NCBI RefSeq assembly: GCF_022436675.1
Contig: NZ_JAKUJZ010000001.1
Span: 434,001-498,000, forward strand
DNA length: 64,000 bases
Source: Rheinheimera hassiensis
Lineage (GTDB): Bacteria; Pseudomonadota; Gammaproteobacteria; Enterobacterales; Alteromonadaceae
Reading direction: 5' to 3'
Position numbers and translations under genes: made by a program. Under the pieces are notes generated by a model that saw only the letters and a program-made list of their open reading frames with translations, was not told the origin of the DNA and did no database searches. Shown here in pieces: positions 18,798 through 26,411 of the stretch. The stretch's first letter is position 1; every line of letters starts with the position of its first letter.

Positions 18798-19613
18798 ATG
18801 AAAAACTTACTTATCGCCAGCAGTTTTGTCTTAACCAGCATCAGCACTGCCGTAATGGCACACGACGAGCACAGCTGTAATGTCAATTTTGATAAAGACT
18901 TATCTATTAACAGCCAACTGGTCAGCATGAAAGATGGCAGCACTGAATTGTGGCGCATTAATAGCAGCGGTCAGCTGTGGCTGGATGGCAAAGCGGTAAC
19001 CACCGACCACGATACTCAGGCACTGCTGCGCGAGTATCAGGCCGGCATTCGCACACAAACACTGGAAACCGTAGCACTGGTAGAAGATGCGCTGGTGCTG
19101 GCGGCCGATGCCGTTGACTCTGTGCTGACCGAACTAACCGGTGACTCGCTGCAACAACATCCGGCGCTGCAAACCGCGTTGGATAAAATTAAAACCAGCA
19201 CCGAGAGCATCGTAGTGCGCAGCGGCGACAATATCGACATTTACGGCAGCCGCTTTGACAACCTCGATGACGCCTTTGGTGCCGAGTTTGAACAGGCGAT
19301 TGAAGAAGCCGTTACCAATTCGATGGGCAGCATTTTAATGTTGGTGGGCAAAGCCATGGCCAGCGGCGAAGGCAACTTTGAACAACGGATGGAAGCTTTT
19401 GGCGAACGGATGGAACGTTTTGGTGAAGATTTAGAAGCGCGGATGGATATTAAAGCCCAGGCGCTGGAACAACGTGGTGATGCAATGTGTAACAACCTGC
19501 AAGCGTTGGATACGCTGGAAAGCCAAATTCAACAGGCGATACCGCAAATGCAGCAATACGATTTAATTGAGGTAAACAGCAATAACAGCACTGCGTTTTA
19601 CCTGTACAACTGA
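18798..19613 (+). CDS. DUF2884 (YggN-like) exported protein
   Basis: A 271-residue predicted periplasmic protein with a signal peptide ending STAVMA-HDEH. The body resembles the DUF2884/YggN family: an N-terminal beta-rich segment (VNFDKDLSINSQ..LWLDGKAV), then acidic helical segments including a charged repeat EGNFEQRMEAFGERMERFGEDLEARMD (split here only for description) that could form a coiled coil. Two cysteines (one near the new N-terminus, one in DAMCNNL) may pair. The function is unknown. The gene is divergent from cysJ and is followed by a terminator at 19669-19702. Confidence 0.75.
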   Translation: MKNLLIASSFVLTSISTAVMAHDEHSCNVNFDKDLSINSQLVSMKDGSTELWRINSSGQLWLDGKAVTTDHDTQALLREYQAGIRTQTLETVALVEDALVLAADAVDSVLTELTGDSLQQHPALQTALDKIKTSTESIVVRSGDNIDIYGSRFDNLDDAFGAEFEQAIEEAVTNSMGSILMLVGKAMASGEGNFEQRMEAFGERMERFGEDLEARMDIKAQALEQRGDAMCNNLQALDTLESQIQQAIPQMQQYDLIEVNSNNSTAFYLYN

Positions 19614-19668
19614 TATTCATATTCAACTGACAAAAAGGTTTCGTGTACCCTCCCAACCACGACTTTGG

Positions 19669-19702
19669 CGCGCTGCTCTCGTCCTGACAGCGCGTCTTTT
19701 TT
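19669..19702 (+). terminator. Rho-independent terminator
   Basis: CGCGCTG (19669-19675) pairs with CAGCGCG (19688-19694), followed by a TCTTTTTT tail. It lies about 55 bp past the DUF2884 stop on the same strand. Confidence 0.8.
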
Positions 19703-19781
19703 GCCTGCCGCCGTTACTGCTCCGACTGGTTATCCGCGCCACTTCAGGTTAGCCTGTAGCGATACATCCAAGGAGTAACTG

Positions 19782-20129
19782 ATGACCATTCAACGTATTT
19801 TACCTGCCAGCCGCTATTCTGAAGCGGTAATTGTTAACGGTTTAATTTTTTGTGCCGGCATGGTGCCATCTACCACCAGCAGCAATGCCACCTTACAAAC
19901 TGAAGACGTGCTGGCACAAATTGATGCGCTGTTAGCACAGTGCGGCAGCGATAAAACCAAACTGGTTGACGCTACTATTTACCTGGCCGATATGGCCGAT
20001 TATGCCGCAATGAACCTGGCCTGGGATAACTGGGTAGCACCGGGCCAAGCTCCGGCCCGCGCCACCGTTGAAGCTAAACTGGCCGATCCGGGCTGGAAGA
20101 TTGAGATTAAAATTATAGCCGCGCAGTAA
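19782..20129 (+). CDS. RidA family reactive-intermediate deaminase
   Basis: A 115-residue member of the RidA/YjgF/UK114 family, which hydrolyses reactive enamine/imine intermediates from PLP-dependent enzymes. The family pattern is clear: YSEAVIVNGLIFCAGMVP near the start, a DATIYLADMADYAAMN segment, and APARATVEAKL with the conserved Arg that contacts the substrate carboxylate. It is shorter than canonical RidA (about 128 residues) and may belong to a RidA subfamily with a different substrate. The ATG at 19782 has AAGGAGT upstream. It converges on the ankyrin gene with a 7-bp gap. Confidence 0.9.
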   Translation: MTIQRILPASRYSEAVIVNGLIFCAGMVPSTTSSNATLQTEDVLAQIDALLAQCGSDKTKLVDATIYLADMADYAAMNLAWDNWVAPGQAPARATVEAKLADPGWKIEIKIIAAQ

Positions 20130-20138
20130 ACGCGGCTT
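20117..20138. terminator. Small hairpin at the ridA/ankyrin convergence
   Basis: AGCCGCG and CGCGGCT flank the ridA stop codon with a 7-base loop. There is no clear T run, but its place between two convergent stop codons suits a shared transcription stop. Confidence 0.4.
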
Positions 20139-20631
20139 AACGCTGTGTCTGCATCTGTTGTTTTAATGCCGCTAATTTTTCACTCTGGCCAAATACAGCG
20201 GCAAATTCTTCCACTGTTTTCATACTTTGCTGCCCGGTTTGGTTGTCACAGTCTAGGCGGTATAAAGTGCGGGCAATGCTCCATTCTGCTTTTACAATAG
20301 CGCCCATCATCGCTGTGTGGTCGCGTTTATCGCGGATACAGGCATCAGCACCGTAAGCTAGCAATAGCTCCACTGCGTGGGCATGGCCGTAGTAGGTGGC
20401 TGTCATCAATGCGGTATAGCTGTCGCTGTTTTGCAGGTTTACCGGAAACCCGGCGGCTAAGAACTCGTTTAACACTTCACTGTTACCACTGCGGGCAGCG
20501 GCAAAAAAATAGTCAGTCAATTGTTGCTGTGCTGGGGTCGGATCAGGTATGTCGTTGCTGCTGGCCTGAGCAGTATTAATGCCCGCTGACAGCAACAGGC
20601 ACAGGCTTAGTATTAATGTCAGTGTTCTCAT
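20137..20631 (-). CDS. Ankyrin-repeat periplasmic protein, catalase partner (AnkB-like)
   Basis: A 164-residue protein with a signal peptide (MRTLTLILSLCLLLSAGINTAQA) and about three ankyrin repeats, for example DSYTALMTATYYGHAHAVELLLAYGA and RDKRDHTAMMGAIVKAEW. It lies about 155 bp downstream of katB on the same strand. In Pseudomonas aeruginosa an ankyrin protein encoded next to periplasmic KatB (AnkB) is needed for full catalase activity and peroxide resistance, so a scaffold or heme-delivery role for KatB is inferred. Hairpins in the katB-ankyrin spacer may set the ratio of the two proteins. Confidence 0.85.
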   Translation of the reverse strand: MRTLTLILSLCLLLSAGINTAQASSNDIPDPTPAQQQLTDYFFAAARSGNSEVLNEFLAAGFPVNLQNSDSYTALMTATYYGHAHAVELLLAYGADACIRDKRDHTAMMGAIVKAEWSIARTLYRLDCDNQTGQQSMKTVEEFAAVFGQSEKLAALKQQMQTQR

Positions 20632-20670
20632 AATCGGGTCTCTGTATTTAAATATTTGCTTGTATAAGTG

Positions 20671-20762
20671 CCTGCAAAGCTCACCCAGGTGCAGGAAGGG
20701 TTGATTGAGCTTTGCAGGGCTTTAACGCTTATTCAGTACCAATAGCGCTGCACCGCTATTGG
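20671..20762. other. Two strong stem-loops between katB and the ankyrin gene
   Basis: CCTGCAAAGCTCA (20671-20683) pairs perfectly with TGAGCTTTGCAGG (20706-20718), a 13-bp stem. CCAATAGCG (20739-20747) pairs with CGCTATTGG (20754-20762). No T run follows on the minus strand, so mRNA stabilisation or partial attenuation seems more likely than full termination. Confidence 0.6.
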
Positions 20763-20786
20763 CAATAGCAATATTGCCGTGCTGGG

Positions 20787-22298
20787 TTACAGCTGTGCCG
20801 CCAATTGTTTTACCGTGGCTAAATCACCTTTTACCGCTTTGGTAATACGGCTGCCGTAATCTGCATCAGCTTTGTAGAAGTAAGACAACATGGCGTGCTT
20901 GGTAGCACTGTCTGTTACCTGGCCTAAGTCGGCTGCCAGGTTACGGATCAGGTTATCTTTTTCCTTTTTGCTATAAGCGCGGTACAAGGCACCGGCCTGG
21001 CTAAAGTTGTCGGTTTTATCTATGGCCTGCTGCTGCACCGTACCGTTTAACGCTGTGGTAACAGCACGCGCTGTGGTTAACGCGCCTTTTGGCTCAACCC
21101 GGCTTGGCTCATAATTTACATTCGACTTGGTGTTACCGCTGTTGGCTGCACCGTCCTGATTATTGCTGTTTACCGCAACCAACGGCCGGTTAATAGGCAA
21201 TTGCTGGTGATTGGCGCCTAAACGGTATAACTGGGTGTCGCTGTAAGAAAAAATACGCCCCTGTAATAAGCGATCTTCTGACGGCTCGATACCCGGTACC
21301 AGGTTGCCCGGCGCAAAAGCGGCTTGCTCGGTTTCCTGGAAGAAGTTATCCGGCATCCGGTTGAGTGTCATGGTGCCCACTTTTACTTCAGGTACATCCG
21401 GCCATATTTTGGTAGCATCCAGCGGGTTGTAGCTAAAGCTGTTCAGCTGGGCCGGGGTAATAGTTTGGATATACAGATCCCATTTGGGTAAATCACCGGC
21501 ATTAATCGCCGCATATAAATCGCGGGTTAGGTGGTTAAAATCGCTGCTTTGCACCTTAGCGGCTTCGTCCAGGCTTAAACCTTTTACCCCTTGCTGGCTG
21601 CGCCAGTTAAATTTCGCATAACGCACTTCGCCGGCTTCATTAACAAACTTGTAGGCGTGCACACCAAAACCGTCCATCTGACGGTAACTGGCCGGAATAC
21701 CAATATCGTGGTACAGCTGAGTTAACATGTGGGTGGCGGTGCCGTCATGCGAGAAAAAATCGAAGAACCGGTTTGGGTCCTGCATATTATTCACCGGCGA
21801 GGGTTTTAATGAGTGCACCATATCGGGGAACTTGATCGCATCGCGGATAAAAAACACTGGCAGGTTATTACCCACTAAGTCCCAGTTACCCTGATCGGTG
21901 TAAAACTTTACCGCAAAGCCGCGTGGATCACGCAAGGTTTCCGGACTGTGGTTACCATGAATTACGGTAGAAAACCGCACAAACACCGGCGTGGTTTTAC
22001 CGGCAGCAGCAAACAGCGATGCCACGGTTTGATCAGATAAATTGGCACTGGCAACAAATTCGCCGTGGGCACCAGTGCCACGGGCATGCACTACCCGCTC
22101 AGGAATACGCTCACGGGCAAAACGTTGTAACTTCTGAATTAAATGCACATCTTGCAGCAAAGTGCTGCCATTTGGCCCGGCTGTGATAGAGTTCTGGTTA
22201 TCGCCTACCGGCGCGCTGTTGTCTTTAGTCAGTGTACCCGCTGCCTGAACTCCCAGCGACAAACTGATAGCCATTACTATTATTGATCGTTTAAACAT
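20787..22298 (-). CDS. katB: Periplasmic monofunctional heme catalase KatB
   Basis: A 503-residue small-subunit clade catalase that decomposes hydrogen peroxide. A signal peptide (MFKRSIIVMAISLSLGVQAA) indicates export to the periplasm. The catalytic His lies in ERVVHARGTGAHG and the catalytic Asn region in NLPVFFIRDAIKFPD. The proximal heme-ligand Tyr lies in RIFSYSDTQLYRLG. The gene pairs with the downstream ankyrin gene. The 28-bp element at 22369-22396, about 71 bp upstream of the ATG, closely matches the one upstream of ahpC, which suggests joint peroxide control. Confidence 0.95.
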   Translation of the reverse strand: MFKRSIIVMAISLSLGVQAAGTLTKDNSAPVGDNQNSITAGPNGSTLLQDVHLIQKLQRFARERIPERVVHARGTGAHGEFVASANLSDQTVASLFAAAGKTTPVFVRFSTVIHGNHSPETLRDPRGFAVKFYTDQGNWDLVGNNLPVFFIRDAIKFPDMVHSLKPSPVNNMQDPNRFFDFFSHDGTATHMLTQLYHDIGIPASYRQMDGFGVHAYKFVNEAGEVRYAKFNWRSQQGVKGLSLDEAAKVQSSDFNHLTRDLYAAINAGDLPKWDLYIQTITPAQLNSFSYNPLDATKIWPDVPEVKVGTMTLNRMPDNFFQETEQAAFAPGNLVPGIEPSEDRLLQGRIFSYSDTQLYRLGANHQQLPINRPLVAVNSNNQDGAANSGNTKSNVNYEPSRVEPKGALTTARAVTTALNGTVQQQAIDKTDNFSQAGALYRAYSKKEKDNLIRNLAADLGQVTDSATKHAMLSYFYKADADYGSRITKAVKGDLATVKQLAAQL

Positions 22299-22342
22299 AG
22301 CTATTGCCTTTTAAATGTTGTCTATCCCTTCCTGCAGGCTCA

Positions 22343-22396
22343 AGAGTAGTAGCTAATTGAAAGCGAAAAAAATGATTAAATTAAATTAACTCAATC
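22343..22396 (-). promoter_or_regulatory. katB promoter and candidate peroxide-response operator
   Basis: On the minus strand a poor -35 (TTTTTC, 22365-22370) and a -10 (TACTCT, 22343-22348) are 16 bp apart. A 28-bp AT-rich element (22369-22396) overlaps the -35 by two bases and matches 22 of 28 positions of the element at ahpC. The weak -35 fits an activator-dependent promoter such as one driven by OxyR. Confidence 0.5.
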
Positions 22397-22525
22397 TATT
22401 TTTGTGATTTTAAAAAGTAATTAATATAGGCTGCAAAGTGGTTAAATTAACGATTTAGTCACCAATTTCAGCAAGTGCATTGGGTAAAAAAACATAAGAT
22501 TTTGATTTAATAGCACTTAATCAAT

Positions 22526-22557
22526 GGCACTAATACTGCAAGGTACTAATACTGCAA
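22526..22557. repeat. Tandem 16-bp repeat upstream of the ABC exporter genes
   Basis: Two adjacent 16-mers, GGCACTAATACTGCAA (22526-22541) and GGTACTAATACTGCAA (22542-22557), differ at one base. They lie 60-90 bp upstream of the permease start and may be a tandem operator or a recent micro-duplication. The rest of the 318-bp katB/permease spacer is AT-rich with the katB promoter near its left end. Confidence 0.75.
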
Positions 22558-22616
22558 TAAGCCACCGGGAGTATTGTGGTAACACTGACAATAATGCACT
22601 GCACAGGAAGCACGCT

Positions 22617-23444
22617 ATGGCGCGATTTATAACAACCTTAAAACATTGTGGTTTATATGCCGGTTTTGAACTTCACCGCTTGTGGCTAACCCGCCGCGGG
22701 TTGATGACATTAGCCGCCACCGCGGTGCTGTGGTTTTTTCTGCTGCGTTATGCCATCGCCCCCGCCAGCGATCTGATTGGCAGTGAAGGCTTTCAGCAAA
22801 TGTTTCGCGACGCTTTTGGCGCCTTTGGTTTAAGCCAGCTGTTTGCCTGGCCGGCACCGGAGCTGGCAATTTACTGGATCCTCAGTTTAATGCTACTGCC
22901 GCTGCTGTGTTTATTTTTTACCGCTAACCAGCTGTGTAGTGATTTGGAGCGCGGCACCCTGCGCTTGCTGGCACTGCGCAGCAGCCGCTTAAGCATAGTG
23001 CTGGGCCGTTTTAGCGGCCAGATGCTGGTGCAAAGCTGTTTAATTTTGCTGTCTCTGGTGGCCACCCTCTCGCTGGCGGCCTGGCGTGAAGGCGGCTTAA
23101 CCCTGGCTATGCTAAATGCCGCCGCTGTTATTGCCGTTAATTTGTTGCTGGTATTACTGCCTTTTACAGCATTAATGAGCTGCTTTTCTGCCATGGTGCG
23201 CTCATCCCGCCTTGCGGTAAGCCTGGCGATTGTTAGCCTGGGGCTGGTGTTTGTACTGCTTAGCACCTTTGTTTTTTACTTTCCTGACTTTCTGTTTCTA
23301 CTCGGTTATATGCCCGGTACTCAGGTAATGCAGTTGCTGCCTATGCAAGGTTGGCAAACACTGCAACATGCCTTGCTGCCGCTGCTACAAACACTGGTAT
23401 TACTCAGCAGCGCCACGTTTTTGTTAACAAGGAAAGCACTATGA
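22617..23444 (+). CDS. ABC transporter permease (ABC-2 type)
   Basis: A 275-residue membrane protein with about six hydrophobic helices, of the ABC-2/NosY-like type. A cytoplasmic N-terminal stretch leads into LMTLAATAVLWFFLLRYAIAP, with further helices including IYWILSLMLLPLLCLFFTANQ and a conserved SDLERGTLRLLALR coupling segment that would contact the ATPase. I chose ATG 22617 (AGGAAG upstream) instead of the longer frame that starts in the tandem-repeat region. The stop overlaps the ATPase start by 4 bp (ATGA). Substrate unknown; export is inferred from the family. Confidence 0.82.
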   Translation: MARFITTLKHCGLYAGFELHRLWLTRRGLMTLAATAVLWFFLLRYAIAPASDLIGSEGFQQMFRDAFGAFGLSQLFAWPAPELAIYWILSLMLLPLLCLFFTANQLCSDLERGTLRLLALRSSRLSIVLGRFSGQMLVQSCLILLSLVATLSLAAWREGGLTLAMLNAAAVIAVNLLLVLLPFTALMSCFSAMVRSSRLAVSLAIVSLGLVFVLLSTFVFYFPDFLFLLGYMPGTQVMQLLPMQGWQTLQHALLPLLQTLVLLSSATFLLTRKAL

Positions 23445-24349
23445 ACGCTATTATTCAGTGTCAGCAACTGGCAAAGCGCTTTGGCAGCAAAACTGTGCTG
23501 CAACAACTTAGTTTTGAATTGCATCAGGGCGATGTCGCCGCGCTTATTGGCCCCAACGGCGCCGGTAAAACCACCTTATTCAGCATTTTATGTGGTTATT
23601 TGCCCCCGGACAGCGGCAGTGCCCGTATTTTTGGCCATAAAGCCGGTAGCAGTGCGCTGTTTGGTAAGGTTGCAGCCCTGCCACAAGATGCCCAGTTTGA
23701 CCCGGCCTTCAGCATTGGCGAACAACTGGATTTTTACGGCCGCTTACAAGGTTTAAGCAGCAAAGCCGCGCGTGAAGAAAGCAAACGGGTACTGGCACTG
23801 GTAGAACTGACTGAGCAACTGCAGCATAAAGCCGGTGCCCTAAGCCACGGTATGCGTAAAAGGGCAGCTATTGCTCAGGCGTTTATTGGCACACCCCAAC
23901 TGGTGCTGCTGGACGAACCCACCGCCGGGCTGGACCCGGTAAATGCATTGCATATTCGCCAGCTAATTAGCCGCTTAAGTGGTGAAGTTAGCTTTATGAT
24001 CAGCTCGCACAATATTTTTGAGCTGGAGCAACTGTGCAATAAAGTGCTTTATTTAGAAAACGGTCAGCTAAAACAGCACAGCGGCAGCGATAACGCAGCA
24101 CAGCTGCAATACCTTACCCTGCACTTAGAGCAGGACAACAACGACGCCATCAGCGCGGCGCTACGCCAACTGCCCGGCCTGATTGATTTACACAGTGCCC
24201 AGCGCCGAGAGCTGGTGCTAAGCTATAACCCGCAGCATAATGCCGATTTTGACCTGGCCGTGCTGCAATGTTTAGCTGCCAATGGCTGGCGCTACCGCAA
24301 CCTGACCAAAGGCCAGACGCTGGAGCAAAAGCTGTTTAATCCGGCATAG
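23441..24349 (+). CDS. ABC transporter ATP-binding protein
   Basis: A 302-residue ATPase that pairs with the permease immediately upstream (ATGA overlap). Walker A GPNGAGKTT lies near residue 38. The signature is LSHGMRKRAAIAQ, Walker B is LVLLDEPTAGLDP, and the switch histidine follows in ISSHNIFELEQLC. A C-terminal extension of about 80 residues resembles those of CcmA/NatA-type exporter ATPases. I chose ATG 23441 because the longer frame begins inside the permease gene. Cargo unknown. Confidence 0.88.
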   Translation: MNAIIQCQQLAKRFGSKTVLQQLSFELHQGDVAALIGPNGAGKTTLFSILCGYLPPDSGSARIFGHKAGSSALFGKVAALPQDAQFDPAFSIGEQLDFYGRLQGLSSKAAREESKRVLALVELTEQLQHKAGALSHGMRKRAAIAQAFIGTPQLVLLDEPTAGLDPVNALHIRQLISRLSGEVSFMISSHNIFELEQLCNKVLYLENGQLKQHSGSDNAAQLQYLTLHLEQDNNDAISAALRQLPGLIDLHSAQRRELVLSYNPQHNADFDLAVLQCLAANGWRYRNLTKGQTLEQKLFNPA

Positions 24350-24511
24350 CCGCTTATCCACTTCTTGTTACCCACTTCATGCTGGCACCGGGCTGTATAG
24401 CTGCGGTGCCAGCGGCGTAAAATACTGTTACAAAGCAATTACGTATTAGATTGACCGCTTTGTATGCCTTACGTTAATGTGCAGCATAACAATTGTTACG
24501 GAGCAGAATAA

Positions 24512-24958
24512 GTGAGTGTTGCTACCATCTGGATCATTGTTGGCATAGTGCTGATTTTATCTGAGCTTATGGCCACCAGCATAGTTGCGGTATTTTTCGG
24601 TATTGCCGCTATTATTGTCGGTTTATTACTGAACTTCGGCCTGATTGAAAGCTACAGCATGCAGTATTTACTGTTCGGCGTATTATCGCTGGTATTACTG
24701 TTTACTGCCCGAGGCCGCTGCAAGCGCTGGTTTGTTGGTTACACCGCAGACAGCACAGAGCAGCCATCCAGGCTGGCCGATGATATTGGCCGTCGCGTTA
24801 TCGTACATAGCGATTTTCATCAGGGCGCCGGACGCGTAGTGTTAAACGGCGTGCAATGGGATGCCGAATCAACCGATGCACTGAAAGCCGGTGATGTTGC
24901 TTTTGTTGTGGCCAATCACGGTATCAAGCTGGTGGTGTCTGGCGCCAAATCTGCCTGA
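24512..24958 (+). CDS. NfeD family membrane protein
   Basis: A 148-residue short-form NfeD (no ClpP-like protease domain). Two or three N-terminal hydrophobic helices (ATIWIIVGIVLILSELMATS, VAVFFGIAAIIVGLLL, YLLFGVLSLVLLFTA) precede a C-terminal OB-fold-like domain (DIGRRVIVHSDFHQGAGRVVLNGVQWDAES). It is encoded 38 bp upstream of a stomatin/SPFH gene, the standard NfeD partner. The pair is thought to organise membrane microdomains. The start is GTG at 24512 with ACGGAG upstream. Confidence 0.88.
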   Translation: MSVATIWIIVGIVLILSELMATSIVAVFFGIAAIIVGLLLNFGLIESYSMQYLLFGVLSLVLLFTARGRCKRWFVGYTADSTEQPSRLADDIGRRVIVHSDFHQGAGRVVLNGVQWDAESTDALKAGDVAFVVANHGIKLVVSGAKSA

Positions 24959-24996
24959 GTTTCTAAACTAACCATCTGTTTTAAGGAGTAAATCTG

Positions 24997-25932
24997 ATGG
25001 AAACAATCGATATCAACACTATTTTAATGGCCGGCTTTGCCATCGCCGTTGTGATTACCATCGTAAAAACAGCGCGCGTAGTGCCGCAAAAAAGTAACTA
25101 TGTTATAGAGCGCCTAGGTAAATACTCGCGCACGCTGGACTCAGGCTTTCATATTCTGATCCCGTTTATCGACAAAGTGGCCTATACCCACAGCTTAAAA
25201 GAAGAAGTGATCGACGTAGAGCGGCAAACCTGTGTTACCCGCGACAATATTCAGGTGGGCATTAACGGCGTGCTGTATTTGCAGGTAGTAGACCCACACA
25301 AAGCCAGTTACGGTATTAACGATTACCGCTACGCCGCCTCTCAGTTGGCGCAAACCACAATGCGCTCAGTTATCGGCCAAACCGATCTGGATAAAACCTT
25401 TGAAGAGCGCGCCAAAATTAACGAAGAAGTGGTAAAAGCACTGGACGAAGCCGCATCGCCGTGGGGTATTAAGGTGCTGCGTTATGAAATTTCAGACATT
25501 GAACTGCCGCTTAGCATTAAAGATGCGTTAGAGCAGCAAATGCGTGCCGAGCGTGAGCGCCGTGCGGCTATTGCCAAATCTGAGGGTGAGCGCCAGGCCA
25601 TGATTAACGTGTCTGAAGGCCAGAAGCAGGAAGTAATTAACCTGTCTGAAGGCGACAAGATGCGCCAGATTAACGAAGCCGAAGGCCGCGCCCGCGAAAT
25701 TGAGCTTATCGCCATTGCCACCGCCGAAGGTATCCGCCAGATTGCCGAAGCCATTAATCACCCGGGTGGTTCAGAAGCCGTAAGCCTGCGCGTAGCCGAG
25801 CAATATGTAAAAGAGTTCGGTAACCTGGCCAAAGTGAACAACACCATGATAGTACCGGCCGAACTTGCCAATATCGGCGGTGCTGTTGCCGGTTTAACCG
25901 AAATTCTAAAAATCGCCCAGCCGAAGAAGTAA
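24997..25932 (+). CDS. SPFH/stomatin family protein (QmcA/paraslipin-like)
   Basis: A 311-residue membrane-anchored SPFH protein. One N-terminal helix (ILMAGFAIAVVITIVKTA) is followed by the SPFH domain (VPQKSNYVIERLGKYSRTLDSG) and an Ala/Glu-rich coiled coil (EQQMRAERERRAAIAKSEGERQ and following). A conserved C-terminal segment LAEQY-like (RVAEQYVKEFGNLAKVNNTMIVPAEL) completes the family pattern. Such proteins oligomerise and organise membrane domains or regulate proteolysis. It follows nfeD and precedes a TerB-like gene by 35 bp. The ribosome-binding site is AAGGAGT. Confidence 0.92.
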   Translation: METIDINTILMAGFAIAVVITIVKTARVVPQKSNYVIERLGKYSRTLDSGFHILIPFIDKVAYTHSLKEEVIDVERQTCVTRDNIQVGINGVLYLQVVDPHKASYGINDYRYAASQLAQTTMRSVIGQTDLDKTFEERAKINEEVVKALDEAASPWGIKVLRYEISDIELPLSIKDALEQQMRAERERRAAIAKSEGERQAMINVSEGQKQEVINLSEGDKMRQINEAEGRAREIELIAIATAEGIRQIAEAINHPGGSEAVSLRVAEQYVKEFGNLAKVNNTMIVPAELANIGGAVAGLTEILKIAQPKK

Positions 25933-25967
25933 CGCGAACGTACGGTAATAGCTAAAAGGAAAAGAAC

Positions 25968-26321
25968 ATGGCAACACAACAAGCGTTTAACGAAGCACTG
26001 TTGAAACTGGCAATTATGATGTATCGCATAGACGGTAAAATTCGTCTGAACGAGCAGGAGCTGGTTGACGAAATAGCCGATAGCTTAAGCTGGGATGGTG
26101 TTAACAGCATTACCGCTGTACAAAGCCAGACCATGGCTGATGTGCGCGAAGCTATTCGTGCTGATAAAACCGAAGCTTATCTGGCAGGGCTGAAAGATGC
26201 GCTGATGTTCAATAAACAAAAAGCGCTGGATACCGCTAAGCAGATTATGCAAAGCGATGGCGAAGAAGCACGGAAAGAACGCCGCCTATACGACTACCTG
26301 CGCCAGCAACTGCTGGTGTAA
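25968..26321 (+). CDS. Small TerB-like helical protein of unknown function
   Basis: A 117-residue, probably all-helical soluble protein. Two segments, AIMMYRIDGKIRLNEQELVDEIADSL and SDGEEARKERRLYDYLRQQLLV, resemble the acidic DG...E repeats of TerB-like domains, which bind divalent metals. The match is by eye only. It directly follows nfeD and the stomatin gene on the same strand (AAAAGGA ribosome-binding site) and is followed by a bidirectional terminator, so it most likely belongs to the same operon and may serve the same membrane complex. Confidence 0.6.
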   Translation: MATQQAFNEALLKLAIMMYRIDGKIRLNEQELVDEIADSLSWDGVNSITAVQSQTMADVREAIRADKTEAYLAGLKDALMFNKQKALDTAKQIMQSDGEEARKERRLYDYLRQQLLV

Positions 26322-26340
26322 TTAGCGGCTGTTTAACATC

Positions 26341-26365
26341 AAAAGCCAGCGTAGCGCTGGCTTTT
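26341..26365. terminator. Bidirectional Rho-independent terminator
   Basis: An 11-bp stem (AAAAGCCAGCG 26341-26351 with CGCTGGCTTTT 26355-26365) with a 3-base loop and A/T ends on both sides. It separates the plus-strand NfeD cluster from the convergent deacetylase gene. Confidence 0.85.
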
Positions 26366-26411
26366 GTGTTCATGACTTATTAAAGACCAAAGTCTCTAAA
26401 TGCTAAGAGCA

